NCBI RefSeq assembly: GCF_030867145.1
Contig: NC_134442.1
Location: 4,293,001-4,357,000, forward strand
Length of the DNA: 64,000 nt
Source: Opisthocomus hoazin
Lineage: Eukaryota > Chordata > Aves > Opisthocomiformes > Opisthocomidae
Direction of reading: 5' to 3'
The notes under the pieces were generated by a model. The model saw only the letters and a program-made list of their open reading frames with translations, searched no databases and had not been told where the DNA came from. Made by a program: the position numbers and the translations under genes. This document shows, piece by piece, positions 1 to 12,089 of the stretch (the first letter of the stretch is position 1; every line of letters starts with the position of its first letter).

Positions 1-330
1 CAATCCCCATTTTGGGACAATATCTCCACACGTGACTGCTAAGCCTATCTCGGCAGACTTTCTCTGACCACCTCACACAGTTCATCCCCCATTCTTCCAG
101 AATGAGGAGCCCCACACAAGGACACACTGCTCCAGATATGGCCACACCTGTCTGAGTCCAGAAGGACAATAACTGCCCTTGTCTGGGTGGCCATGCTCCA
201 CCTAGTGCAGCCCAATGTGCTCATGGCCATCTGCCTGTTTAGCACCACTGGCCACTACAGCATCCCTTCTAATCCGCAAAGCCTCCTCCTTGAGGCTGCT
301 CCTCAGCCAGTCATGTCTGAGCCTGCCATG
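1..330 (-). repeat. CR1-like segment of a further module B
   Basis: Reverse complement of the CR1-like starts at 5150-5470 and 43680-44010 (GGAGCCCCACACAAGGACACACTG; CTGGGTGGCCATGCTCC). It implies another copy continuing left of the window. Confidence 0.5.
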
Positions 331-889
331 ATGTACAGGCGTTGTGGTTTAACCTTGGTAGAGAGCTAATTCCGACGCAGCTGCTCGCTCACTGATGATG
401 TGAAAAGGTATGGAATACCCCTCTGGTCACATGGGGACAGCTGTCCCAGCTACGTCCCTTCCCAGTTTCTGGGGCACCCCCAGTCTACTTGCTCATAAGG
501 CAGCATCAGAAGCCACAAAGCTTTGATGCTGTGCAAGCACTGCTCAGCCGTAACTGCTCAGCTGACTGTCTCAGGCAGAGACTGCAGAGACACTGCGTCT
601 TCGGGACGGAGCACTGGATACTTATGGACAAACAGCAAAGTGCTGCCTGAAAACCTGAGAAATTTTTACACATGTTTGAAAGTATAAGTACGACTTCATC
701 AGCTTAAACAGTTGAAATCTTTTGATAAAATATAGGTGTTTTCCGATGAGATCAAAAAGAGAAGCTTCCAGGATGTGCATTAATAGCAAGAGGAGACCTG
801 TTCACCTTCCATGATATTTGCCTTGTCAGAGCTCTCTCTATTAGGCTGTGCATCTAATCTCCCTCATCTGTCACATATTTCCACCAGTT

Positions 890-2700
890 CAAACTACAAT
901 GACAATGGCTGAAGTCACCTTTCCAGCAGCACATCTGCATATATACACTTGTGATTGCCCGCTAGATTTCCCTTCCCCTTACTCTTTGGTCATTCTGACA
1001 CCTCTCCACAATCCAGTTGATGATTTGAACTTCGGGGAGTTAAAAGCTTGCCTATATTTAAGTAGTTGGCCTAATTCTGCCTTTACCCAACTCTTTAAGT
1101 GTGTTTATTTTATAATTGTCTTTCTGTTTAAAACATTTCATGCATGATTGTGCTTTGAGGAGGTGAAAGTCTCTGGTGGCAGCTTGTACTTGGCATAGAG
1201 TGGAGGAGGGTGTTTTATGCAAAATTTTGGATTTCTCAGTATTATTTTGTTTGTTCAAAAAGGGAAAGTATCCCTCTGTGCCTGTGTGCAGCCAGTTCTC
1301 CAAGGAAAGCAGGAGGGAACAGGTGCAAAGGAACTGTAACAGGCAGCTGCAGAGCTCCTTGGAGAAGGCTGATGTAAGGAAAAGGGATGCGAGTCCCAAG
1401 TGGCCCCAAGGAGAGAAATGCTGGGGTTGGGGAGGCGTGAAGCAAAGTTGTCCATACTGTGTCAGACCTCAAGAAACAGCTTCTGCAACCAAGCCAGACC
1501 TCCTGAGGAGAGACCCTGCATTAATATTAGTCAGAGAATGCTGCTGTCACCACTTATCGAAACTCCAAGATGATAAACTACACCTCTTTAAAATGAAAAG
1601 ACGTTTTTCTTAGAAGCTTTTTGAAATCTTTCTCCATAAATATATTAGGAAACCTCTCTAATAAACTATATCAGACTAGAAGAAAACTACAAGAAGAGGC
1701 ATAGTTTGTTAGGGCTTTCTTCACTGTAATGAGCCCCATGGAGTGTCTGAGCTGAGTCCTTGAAGCTTGGGTACTGAGAGGAGATTTCACAAACCTTTCC
1801 ACAATTGAAAATGAGGAGAAAAACATCCTGAGTACCTGGAAGCATTTCTGAGTCCCACTGAGGACCATTACCAGCAAAGCCTCCCCAGGGGCTCGTTAGA
1901 GCAGAGAACTGGAGGCCATGATGGCAGGCAGCAAAGGGAAGGTGCAGGCAGCTCAGATGCTGAGAACACCCTGGGTGTGTCTGGTGAAGCAGAAAGGCCA
2001 AGGCCTGAGTCCCAGCCCCTGGCAAGGCAGATCCTGTCCCTCAGGCCTTGCTCAGGGCTCTTCCTGGGGTAGTGGGAGGTGGGGTGGGTGATGCTGAGGG
2101 AAGGCCAACGGGGTGACAGTTCCCCGCCTTCCTGGGGCTGTGCAAGGAGGCAATGAGCACCCCCCCCAGTGCCTTAGGATAACAGGTCTCCTCACAGGCC
2201 TTGGCGGCAGAAACACCTGTCATAGCCAAGGGGACAAAGCCTTGGGTTCTCTTGGCAAGTGCCAACTTTGCCAGGGCCCTTTGCCATCTCCACCAGAGCT
2301 TGTCCTATGCTGTCCCACAGCTGCTTGTGTTTCCCTGCAGGTTGCAGACACCCATCTTGCTTCCTCACCTTGCTCTCACCCTGCCATTTCCATCCAGCCA
2401 CAGGTATCTATCTACCCTCTCGCTCTGTTCCTTGAATCACAAAGAAATGGACTGATCTCATCCTCCTTCTGGGTGACTTCTTGTACCACAGCACTACCAC
2501 TTGAGTCACATTCCTTCCTCCTCATGTCTAGATTTCACCTGCCAAGCTGCACTGTCTGGTAGCTGTTTGTCTCTCCTGATGTTTCCTTCCTCCAAGGAAA
2601 GCTCCATCATCTCAGAAACCACCCTTCTAGGAAGCATCCCAAACCACCAGGCCTTCTTTTGACCTTTTTCCTGACCACCGAGGAGTAGCCTCCCTATCAT
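890..2700 (-). repeat. Low-copy module B, copy 1
   Basis: A 1.8 kb unit, reverse relative to copy 2. Shared marks are a TGTGCCTGTGTGCAGCCA stretch near 1280, an AGCAAAGTTGTCCATACT-like segment near 1440, and a CCCACTGAGGACCATTACC segment near 1860. The same order occurs at 61300-61830. No conserved open frame is seen, so a protein gene is not supported. Confidence 0.6.
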
Positions 2701-3400
2701 CTCCCAGCACTGCCAGACTTTCAGCTTCTCAGATAGACATGCCCAAGATGAGTGCTTGCTGCTGTCCCATCATGAGCTCAGGCAGAAGAGACACGACACC
2801 CGAACCATCAGCCCCCTTCCTGCAGTGAGCCTGGGTCCCTTGGCAGAGGGGATCTCCCAGTCCATGTGCCAGCCAGGTGCCTGCTGCTGGCCTGTCACAG
2901 ACACCGGCAGAGGGGACCTTAAAAACACATATCCCCACCTTGAGCCAAGGGCTGACCTATTAGCAACTTCAGAGAGAAGTGACCTCACAGTCCCTTTCTC
3001 AGCCATGTGCCTGCTGTTGGCCAATGACCTCCAAAGGCAGAAGTGACCTCAGACCCGTTCACAGCCATTGGCTTGCTACTGGATTATGAGCTCCCGAGAC
3101 AATATTGACCACATGCTACTGTACCCAACCATCACCCTCCTTGGGGCCCAGTACTTGAGCAGATAAAATTAAGCGTGTTTCATCAATTTTATGTAATAAA
3201 TTTCCTATCAACCTTTGGAGTGGAGATATGATCCACAGAGGAACTGCTGTATTTATACTTCTTCATTTTCTATCACTGCTTCTGCCTCTCGTCTTTTTCT
3301 TCTTCATCTGTCTGTTCTGTCTTCAAAGAGCTCTCAAAATAAAATCATTGAAGCATAGAATAATGCAAGCTAGAAGAGACCCCTGAACACCATTGTACAG
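2700..3400. other. No gene recognised
   Basis: Between module B copy 1 and the first LTR. Imperfect repeats of a TGTGCCAGCCAGGTGCCTGCTGCTGGCC-like phrase occur near 2870, 3005 and 3065 (GCCTGCTGTTGGCC; TTGGCTTGCTACTGG), suggesting a decayed tandem array of about 60-130 bp units. A CR1 scrap may cover 3340-3400. Confidence 0.4.
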
Positions 3401-3404
3401 GGTC

Positions 3405-3900
3405 TGGCTGGGATGGAGCTCACTTTCCCTAGAGCAGCCCACATGCTGCTGTGGTTTGGATTCATGGTTGGAACGATGTTGATCACGCGTCAGTGTCTTG
3501 GCTATTACTGAGCAGTGCTCACATCGCATGAACGCTGTCTGTCCAAACCCTCCCATGGTTGCTGGCTCAGGGTGGGTCAGTGGCTGGGATGGGACTCAGA
3601 TGGGATAGCTTACCTGAATTAAACAATGGGATATTCCATGCGACATCATGCTGAGCATGAAAACTGATGGAAAGGAGTTATGGGAGGAGATGACATTTTT
3701 TATTCAGTGATTTGTCTTCCAAAGCAGCTTCTACATGTCTTGAATCCTTGCTTTCAAGAGATGGCTGGACATTGTCTGCTGATGAGAAGAAGAGAGAAAA
3801 ACTCCTTTGGTTTTGCTTTCCTTCTGTGTGTGGCCTTTGCTTTTGCTTTTTTCTGTAATCCTGCTCCTCACCCCACATTAAACTGCCTTTAAACTGCCCC
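3405..3900 (+). mobile_element. Diverged LTR fragment, avian ERV
   Basis: Contains GGCTGGGATGGAG, CAGCCCACATGCTGCTGTG and a GGGATATTCCATGCGACATC block with ATTAAACTGCC at the 3' side. These are landmarks of the same LTR superfamily as 42829-43399. The ends are degraded. Confidence 0.6.
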
Positions 3901-4119
3901 AAATTTTTTTCACCTTCATAGTGAGATAGTGGTTTGGCGAGCCCCTGATAGCTTGCCAAATTTAACTCACCACGGGTATTTCGGGTAACTCTCTGTCTGT
4001 CCTCGTTTTGGTTAAAACAGAACCAATTCTTTTTCACTGAATCTTCTTTCAGCCAAGTTCTTCTACGTAACTGCCTTCTTCTGAAGTTGGCTGCATATTT
4101 TTCAGACAGAGTCCACTCC

Positions 4120-4770
4120 AGAGCTGATAACACCTAATGTTTATAGTTTTACTGAGCTAACAGTAGGAAAGGAATGCAGAAAATGTCCATGTTTATAATT
4201 ATTTCTATAGCCGCCAAGTTCATTGATAAACCTCTTATGTTCCACGATTGAGAGGTCGTAAAGGGTGGTACTTGCAGGGAGAGGAGGACAGAACAGGTGA
4301 CCCAATATTGACCAACGTGATACTCCATACTACACAAGTCATACTCGGTTTGAAGGTGGGGGATCGTGAGGGTCTTTTGGTCTTTGTCCATGGCCACCTT
4401 CTGAAGAGGAGCCTGCTTGTTGTCCTGTCTGTTATCCTGATCCAGATTCCGATCCATGCAGTCCTGAATCTATATCCCATCTACTGCTGAGTCCAGACCG
4501 CGACTTGGTAGTGTCTGCCTGGCAGCTGTTCTCATAACGTCAGCCCCCATTGCACACAACTCAGGGAAAGTCAATATTATTTTGTTTATTTCTGCATTTT
4601 TCCCATTATTATTGGCATTATTATTAAAGCTGGTTTATTTTCCAGTTTGTAAGGCCCTCTTGCTGTTCCTCCATTATCCTTTCCCCTGGTGAAGAGGGCA
4701 GGGGTAACAGCGAGCGTCTGCCGCTCTATTTATTGCCGCCCTGCTCTAAAAAGTAAACAAGCAGAGAGAA
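4120..4770 (+). mobile_element. Second LTR, different subtype
   Basis: Recognised by GACCAACGTGATACTCCATAC, the CAGCCCCCATTGCACACAA block, ATTATTATTAAAGCTGG and TTGCCGCCCTGCTCTAAA near the 3' end. These landmarks, from family knowledge, fit an avian ERVL-type LTR. Sequence at 3900-4120 may be further ERV material, but I cannot assign it firmly. Confidence 0.55.
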
Positions 4771-5149
4771 GAAACTGCCCCACAAATATCGTTCTAGATC
4801 CCATCACCTCGTAACATCCCCAGCCCACAGCCAGGCAGGGTTCTCTCCCTCGTCACTGCGATGGCTCCAGGGACTCAAGAGACACATGGTAACACATCGA
4901 TGTTTCAGTTACATCTGAGCAGTCCTTGCACAGCATCAAGGCTTTGTGCCTTCTAATGCTACCCTATGATCAAGTAGCCTGGGGGTTCCCCAGAAGCTGA
5001 TAGGGGACATGGCTGTGAAAACTGACCCCAAGTGACCAGAGGGGTATTCCGTATCATATGATGTCATGAGTGAGCAAGCAGCTGTGTGGGACTTTGCTCT
5101 CTACCAGGCTTAATAGACAACACCCGTCCATCAAGGCAGGCTCAGACAT

Positions 5150-7560
5150 AACTGGCTGAGGAGCAACCTCAAGGAGGAGGCTTTGGGCATTACAAGGGAT
5201 ACCGTAGGAGCCAGTGGTGCTAATCAGAAATATGGCCATGAGCATATTGGGCTGCACTGGGAGGACTGTGGCCATCCAGACAAAGGCAGTTCTTGTCTGT
5301 CTTGACTCAGCACCGGTGTGGCCACATCTGGAGCAGTGTGTCCCAGTGTGGGGCTCCCCATTTTGGAGGAATGTGGAGGAACTGTCTTGTGGCCAGAGAA
5401 ATTCTTCCGCGATAGGGTTAGGGGTCGTGTGTGGAGAGGCTGAGAGACCTGGGCTTCTTTAGCCTGGTGAAGAGCAGGCTGAGAGAAGAACAGTAGGTGC
5501 TCAGGAGACCTTGAAAATTTCTCTCCGAGATGATGGCACTTGTTTTTGGGTAGTGGGAAACAGGTTGAGAAAGGGCAACCATCAGAAAGTGCAGCTTTAG
5601 AAATCCAGAGTGGATCTGAGCATAAAGATATGTCATTCTGAGTGCAGTGCTGTGGTACAAAAAGTCACTTGGAGGGAGCCTGGATCTGCCCATGGCTTAG
5701 TTTTTCAAGGAACCTCTGGCGAGGATGGAGAGACACCAGTACATTCAGGGACATACTGGTGCGAGAGCAAGCTAAGGAAGCACACTGGGTGTCTGCAGCC
5801 TGCAGGGAAACAGGTACAGGCATGGGACGTTGTAGAACTGCCTGTGGTGGACATGGCCAAGGGCGCTGGAAAGGCTGAAAGGCCATGACAGAACCGAGGT
5901 CTTTGTCTCCTTGAGTAAGGCAGATGTCTCTGCAGTCAAGGCCTAAGAATAGGCAAATGATCCTGAAGGCAATGGAGACTCATTTCCTCCTTGCATGAAC
6001 CCTGAGGAGGCCAGGAGGTGTCATACCATCGTCCTTCACTTGCCATCACACTCCCCACAACCCCAGGAAATACTCTGAGCTACCAGTGAGGGATTGGATC
6101 TCCCTTTCCTGGAGATGGGGGTCAGGGCTTGACCATCCTCCTTCATCTAAAAACCTCACAGTTTTCTCAGCATCAGATTTGCTCACACTTTACCTTTGCC
6201 TGCTTGGAATCATGGCATCTGATTATCTTCTCTCAGGAGTCTGTGTCGGTAGTGGCCCTCAGTGGGACCCATTAATGCTTGAAGGTACTTTGGGACTAAC
6301 TTCTCATTTTGACTTCTGGAAAGGTTTGTGCAACCTTCTCTCAGTATCTCAGGTTCATGGACTCAGCACCAAATGCACCCTGGGGCTCATTACAATGCAG
6401 AAAGCCTTCATGTGCCTTTCTCTTCTCCTTGATTTTTCAGCTCTTAATGCCTTATATTGCTAATTGGAGCTGTTTCAAGGAGGTAGGTGAAGGGGAAGAG
6501 TTGAGTGAGTAGTTAATAAAAAAAGAGGTTAACTTCTCAAGAGTATTTTTTATAGTTTTTCAGTCTATAGAAGAAGGGATAGCAGCACTCTGCAACGGAT
6601 ATTGATCCAGGCTGTCTCCTAAGGAGACAAGGCAAGGCAGGAAAAGCAGTCCCTTGGGGTGTCTATGGACAACCTTGCTCCTCACCTCCCCAAGCCCACC
6701 AGTTCCCTCATCAGCCTCCTGGCACTCGCATCACTTCTCCTCACATCAGACTTCTCCACTGAGCTCTGCAGCTGCCTGGTACAGCTCCTTTGCACCAGCT
6801 CCCACCTGCTTTCCTTAGAGAACCAAGCTGCACACAGGCACAGAAAGGGTTCTCTTCCCTACCAACAAACAAAAGTGAAACATTATGCAATTTAATAAAC
6901 TTTAAAACTCTCTCCTCAGCTGCATGCAAAATCCAGGCAGCATCTCATGTGGTGAACCTTTCACAAGGCATTTCCATAAAAAAACAGCTTTAGACAAACT
7001 GATAAGAAAGGAGATATATAAAATCAGTGAGGTGTTGACTAAAGAGTTATCCTTCTCAATGATGGGGCAGGTTCCTAACTGCTTGAAGCTCAAAGCAGAG
7101 ACCATGTAGTGGAGAGGTATCTGAATGACCAAATACCAAGTGAAGGAGGAAACCTGAGTGTAATGAGAAGGGCATAATTCCACATAGTGTGCTGAAGATA
7201 TCCTTACGCATTGCCATTGAATCATGAGAGGCAGAAACTCCTAACATGATGAGGGAGATGAAATATTAGACCGTGTATTGGTAATACAAGAGCACAGAAA
7301 GGTCAATATTTATTCTCCTGCGCCTAGCACACTTGCTGGAAATTCCCGTTCTGTCATGGTGGGAAAACACCGTCATTTCTGAAAAATACTCCAATGATTC
7401 AGCTGATCAAAATGTGCTTGTAGAGTGTTTTAAAATATAAATGTAATAATATTGTGCGTCAGTTATCTGACCATAAATAGGCAGTGCCCTTTCTAGGGGC
7501 CCCAAAGAACCTGGGGTGCGGGGCTAGGATTGGCACCCGTCCCAGAGGACATGGGGAGAC
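5150..7560 (+). repeat. Low-copy module B, copy 2
   Basis: The longest copy. It starts with a CR1-like sense segment (5150-5470, GGCTGCACTGGGAGGACTG and GTGTGGGGCTCCCCA) and ends near 7560, directly against the CR1-like fragment of the receptor 1 unit. The 7330-7420 part is the reverse complement of 60790-60850. Confidence 0.65.
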
Positions 7561-7990
7561 CAGAGGACCACAGGAATCTGCAGTTCATCCTGTGAGAAAC
7601 AAAGTTTGACCAAGTGGTTCAACGTTTGATTCAGCCCAAATTTCAAAAGCCCCAAGGACAGAGATTGCCCGGCCTCTCTGGATGACCTGTTCCAGCACTT
7701 GGCTGAACTCCTAGGGAAAAATGTTGTCCTTCTCTCCCAGCAAAACCTCTCTCCTTTTCCCTTCCTCCCATTGTCTTTTGTCCTCCCACCACGCACCATG
7801 GTGAAGAGATGACATCTGTATTCACTAGGACATCCTCATAGGAACCGATAGGCTGGAATAAGGTTCCAGTTTGCCTCTCATGATCCCCCAGAAACCTCTT
7901 TGTGCCCTGTGCCTCTTCTGTTCCTCCTGCTTGAGACAGCAAGGATGAGCAGGGGTGGCCATTCCCCCCCTTGCAGGCACTGAGTGCAGG
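7560..7990 (-). mobile_element. CR1-like fragment downstream of receptor 1
   Basis: On the minus strand it encodes KCWNRSSREAGQSLS, like 42060-42130 (KCWNRSPREVGQSLS) after receptor 3 and 59015-59070 after receptor 4. All three lie at corresponding places in the receptor units. Confidence 0.65.
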
Positions 7991-8259
7991 AGCAGGAGGG
8001 AAGTGGCTGTGCAGAAAAATTCACATATAAATCTCTGGTGAGTGGTCAGTGCTGTAAATGGCCGAATAGGGAGCACACCAGTGAAAGCTCATTCAGCTCC
8101 CTCTTTCTAATACATCACCACACAACCTCCTCCCCTCAGACCATGGAGAATTCGAACACAGCAGAATGAACTAACAGGGTTAAAATCTTCCAACTCTTCC
8201 TGACCCCAGCTTTGAAAGAAGAACCCCACCTCCAGACGCCAGCACTGAGAAAGTCGCCT

Positions 8260-8265
8260 TTTATT
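8260..8265 (-). promoter_or_regulatory. Poly(A) signal AATAAA of receptor 1
   Basis: AATAAA on the minus strand 211 bases after the receptor 1 stop. The same context (CTCTGTAATAAAAGG-like) occurs 207-209 bases after the stops of receptors 3 and 4, so it is positionally conserved and probably used. Confidence 0.7.
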
Positions 8266-8475
8266 ACAGAGATCTGATACATGAGGCCACCTGCACCATT
8301 GGGCCAGACACATGTGCAAAGACCTCTGGGTCAGACAGACTGGGTTCATGTCTCTGAGTAAGTTGAGTGGATGCAGACATTCCTAGAGAAACAGATTTAT
8401 CGCAGGCAGAATGTCCAAAGCACAGGAGGTTTCCCAAGATACACTGGAAATCTCTTGCAAAGTGACATGGACAGC

Positions 8476-9411
8476 TCATTGCTGATTAAAGACTGCTGAT
8501 TGAATGAGCTTCTTCAGGGCATCTTTGAGCTCCTGGTTCCTCATGCTGTAGATGAGGGGGTTCACTGCTGGAGGAAACACCGCGTACAGGACAGCTATCA
8601 CCACATCCAAGGAAGGGGAGGAGATGTTAGGGGGCTTCAGATAAGAAATCATGATAGTGCTGATAAACAGGGAGACCACAGCCAGGTGCGGGAGGCACGT
8701 CGAAAAGGCTTTGTGCCGTCCCTGCTCAGAGGGGATCCTCAGCACGGCCCTGAAGATCTGCACATAGGACACCACAATGAAAACAAAACACCCAAAAGCT
8801 ATAGAAAGACTAACCCCAAGAAGCCCAACTTCCCTGAGGTAGGAACGTGAGCAGGAGAGCTTGAGGATCTGGGGGATTTCACAGAAGAAGTGTTCCACAG
8901 CATTGCCCTTGCAGAGAGGAATTGAAAATGTATTGGCAGTGTGCAAGAGAGCATAGAGAAAAGCACTGCCCCAGGCAGCTGCTGCCATGTGGACACAAGC
9001 TCTGCTGCCCATCATCGGTTCATAGTGAAGAGGTTTGCAAATGGCCATGTAGCGGTCATAGGCCATGACGATGAGAAGACAATACTCCCCCACAATCAAG
9101 AAGACAAAGAAAAAGAGCTGGACAACACACCCTGCATAGGAAATGGCCCTGATGTCCCAGAAGGAATTGGCCATGGATTTAGGGACAGTGGTGGAGATGG
9201 AGCCCAGGTCGAGGATGGAGAGGTTCAGGAGGAAGAAGTACATGGGGGTGTGGAGGCAGTGGTCACAGGCTATGGCGGTGATGATGAGGCCGTTGCTGAG
9301 GAGGGCAGCCAGGTAGATGCCCAGGAAGAGCCAGAAGTGCAAGAGCTGCAGCTCCCGTGTGTCTGCAAATGCCAGGAGGAGGAAGTGGGTGATGGAGCTG
9401 CTATTGGTCAT
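8476..9411 (-). CDS. Olfactory receptor 1, OR14-like, intact
   Basis: Odorant-sensing seven-transmembrane GPCR, expected in olfactory cilia and coupled to Golf. The 311-residue frame has no breaks and matches the usual OR length. Visible landmarks: an N-glycosylation sequon at N3; a SNG form of the TM1 GN motif at 39-41; LHTPMYFF at 53-60; PKSMAN at 77-82; C95, which should pair with C177 in extracellular loop 2 (C167, C177 and C187 present); MAYDRYMAICKPLHY at 116-130; SY at 215-216; KAFSTCLPHL at 234-243; NPLIYSMRN at 284-292. The start is the ATG at 9411, 29 bases after a splice acceptor whose exon begins at 9440. The avian OR14-like (gamma-c) assignment is family knowledge; the exact ortholog and odorant are unknown. 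It is the only receptor here on the minus strand, and its flanks are inverted with it. Confidence 0.95.
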   Translation of the reverse strand: MTNSSSITHFLLLAFADTRELQLLHFWLFLGIYLAALLSNGLIITAIACDHCLHTPMYFFLLNLSILDLGSISTTVPKSMANSFWDIRAISYAGCVVQLFFFVFLIVGEYCLLIVMAYDRYMAICKPLHYEPMMGSRACVHMAAAAWGSAFLYALLHTANTFSIPLCKGNAVEHFFCEIPQILKLSCSRSYLREVGLLGVSLSIAFGCFVFIVVSYVQIFRAVLRIPSEQGRHKAFSTCLPHLAVVSLFISTIMISYLKPPNISSPSLDVVIAVLYAVFPPAVNPLIYSMRNQELKDALKKLIQSAVFNQQ

Positions 9412-9440
9412 TTACTTTCTCTGCACATGGGGTCCTGTCC

Positions 9441-11680
9441 CTAGAGGAAGAATCAATGAAGAGTTAGGGGAGACTTCTCAGAGGAAAATCAAAGCTTTGC
9501 TCTGCAGCAGTGGGTTCATGGGCATGGTGGCACAAGGGCTCATGGGCATTGTGGGGCAAGGTCCAGACCTGGTGTGAGACTTTGCCAGAGCAATCTGCTC
9601 TTATTGCAGAAGGGATTTTCAGCATCCTCACTGCCAGTGCTAAGGAATGGCGATGGCAGAAGGCATTCTCAGAGGTTTTGGGTTCTTGCAGCTTCCGTCT
9701 TGTCACCTTGGGGGTGTGTTTGGATGTCAGAAACCCTCAGAAATTCTGCTGCACTCAGGGAGAAAAGAGGGAGTCTTGTGAGGTGAAACAATTGCTTGTG
9801 GCTTAGTGCAGAAGGAGGGCAGCTGGTCTGTCCCTCTGCCTTGTTTGAGCTGCCCTGGGCTTGTTTTTCGTATGGTGGATGATGAGCACAGTCCTGTGTT
9901 ATCCTGAAAAACAATCAGATGCTACTGAGAACAGAGGGATCCAGTGCAGACCACTAAATGTCTCACCCTTTCTCAAGGTCACAGTGCTTCACTTCTAGCC
10001 AAGGACACACACAACTCATTTCACTAACCCAACAGCATTTCCTCCTTTGTAGGATCTCTGTGCTTCTCCATGGGGCTTGCACATAACAAAAGGGTGTGAC
10101 AGGACAGGTTTGCATTGTGGAGGGCTGCTCACAGCTTGGAAGGACACCTCAAGGACATAGCCAAGTTTTCTAAGGATAGCATCTGATGAAGGGAAAAGCA
10201 GTTGATCCTCCAGCCCCACAGACCCACAGTGGAGACGAAAGTTGGGGCACTTGTTCCCATGGACACACCTGCATTAAAGGAGCCACAAGATCAGCCTGTG
10301 ATGCTGCAGGTGAATGTCCAGCTCGCTAACGAACCTGACAGCAAAAATAAAATAACAATAAGAAGAACACAGACAAGTGGAGAAGCAAGCAAATATCCAG
10401 GGAGGGTCTGGCTGAGAGAAGCCAGCGCAGAGGCAGCCGGGCCCTCAGCACAGCGTCACCCTTCCCCAGCTGTGCACGCCGCCTCCCAGACACCAACGTT
10501 GCCGGGCAGTTGAGCTCTGAGCCCCTGTGATCTGCAGCAGAGAAATGGAGACGTGGCTGAAGAGATGCCCCATGGCTCTGCTGGAGCTCTGCTGCAGAGG
10601 AGGTGGTTCAAGGCTTGGAGCCCACAGCCCTGAGGGCAGAGGCTTTGGTGGTTGGGAGAGGAGGCAAGGGGGCTTGCTCAGAGAAAGGGCTCTGCATTGG
10701 AGGGGATCACATGGAGGTTTCTGAATTCTTCCTCCCACAACAGTTCTGGTTTTCATTTCTACTTCTTCCGTGATCACATCTCTGCTGCCTGGATATTTTC
10801 CTCCTGGGAGAAGTTTCTCTGTCCCATGTCTTTCCCTGTCAGCAGTCACAGACCCCATCCCAACCCCTGTGCTCTCACCCTGTCCCTACAGAAACCTGCC
10901 TGTTTGCAGGGCACTGCCTGGGTGCATGTTCCTGTTTGCAGGTGGAAAATGAAAGGTCAGGCTAAGCCTGGTAGGTCCAGGAAAGGTGATGCTGGTCCTG
11001 TCGACAGGCAGAGGAATGGCTGAGGGTGCTTTAGGAGGCTCCTATCAGAGTTATTGACCACTGGCTCAGGATTCTAGGTGACTTCTTCAAGGCTGAAAGC
11101 TCCTTTTCCATTTTTACCTTTTACACCGCCCTCCCTCTTCCAAATAGGAAACTGAAAACACAAATTCAGGAAGTTTTTGTTATCTTTATGGTTATCCTGG
11201 GCATGACCTTCTTCTTGAATCAGCCCTTTGGAAATATTCTGGGGATGAACTGGAGTTGTGAGCATCCCTGACCTGTGCAGCAGTCTCCTGGTAGGAGAAA
11301 AACCCCGCCCTTCCGGGCTTCTCTTCTTCCACCCACAGATTCTCCCCACAGCACCATCGGGAACTCCCCAAGCAGGCTGAGCACTGACCCCAGCATACAG
11401 ACTCCTGCGGTAAAGGGACCTGCTCTGGAGGACAGTCCTGGGCACCCCTGGCTGCACACCTGGCTTAATATCCTACCAGTAACCCCCAGAGAAGGCAGTC
11501 AACATGCCCTACTCCTCTGATGGCAGGGCAGGGAATAACTTCTCTGGAATGTGTCTTCCTCCTCTAGGCTTGAGAAGCTGTGACAACCCTCCACAAAGAT
11601 CCTGTAGGCTGTAGGATGTGCCAGCTTTTGGAGATCCCTCCAGCAGCTTCAGATTCACTGCCCTGCTTCCAGGGACTTAC
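9441..11680 (-). other. Presumed 5' UTR intron of receptor 1
   Basis: It lies between a candidate donor (GTAAGT, 11675-11680) and an acceptor (CTTCCTCTAG ending at 9441). Blocks at about 9.5-9.8 kb, 10.4-10.9 kb and 11.1-11.5 kb resemble the intron parts of the other receptor units, for example a stretch around 11.2-11.45 kb seen again at 25.45-25.8, 37.0-37.4 and 55.7-56.0 kb. No coding gene is visible inside. Confidence 0.5.
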
Positions 11681-11990
11681 CATTTCATGGGTTGTTAAAA
11701 TTTCTCCCTCGGTGAGCTCTCCGCATCCTCCCACCCCACACTGCCTTGAACCTCTCTCTGCCTCGCTCCTTTCCCCTCGCTGCCTGCAGGCAGTGCCCTC
11801 AGCCCTGCTGTGCTTTGCAGAGAAGCTACTCCTAGTCACAGCTGTCTCTTTGAAGTGTTTCCCTGTTACCATGAGCTCCCTCCATCCCAGAAGCCCAGCC
11901 CAGCTCAGCAGCAGAGGACCAGCTCAAGGCGGCTCTTTCTCTGCCCACTCTGGGCTCCCTTGTGGTGTTTCTGGGTCTCCAGAGATACTG
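11681..11990 (-). other. Probable 5' noncoding exon of receptor 1
   Basis: A 310 bp block on the minus strand, preceded by TTTCACAG (acceptor-like) and followed by GTAAGTCCC (donor-like; G at 11680). Related blocks lie upstream of all three other receptors with the same boundaries. Splicing to the acceptor at 9441 would remove about 2.24 kb and give a short 5' UTR before the ATG at 9411. Vertebrate OR genes commonly have such upstream exons; use of this one is inferred. Confidence 0.55.
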
Positions 11991-12089
11991 CTGTGAAACA
12001 GGCTGAAGTCATCACTGATGTTCCCTCCCTCAGCTGGGGACGACAACTTCTTTCTAGCAATGTCACTTCTCCTTATCACATTTAAGACA

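Noticed and set aside
8941-9444. Plus-strand 167-codon frame opposite receptor 1, with counterparts at 38546-39058 and 56939-57505
   Set aside because: These are antisense shadows. They recur only because the receptor sequences are similar, and the low-complexity E/V/G-rich product follows from the codon composition of the receptors.
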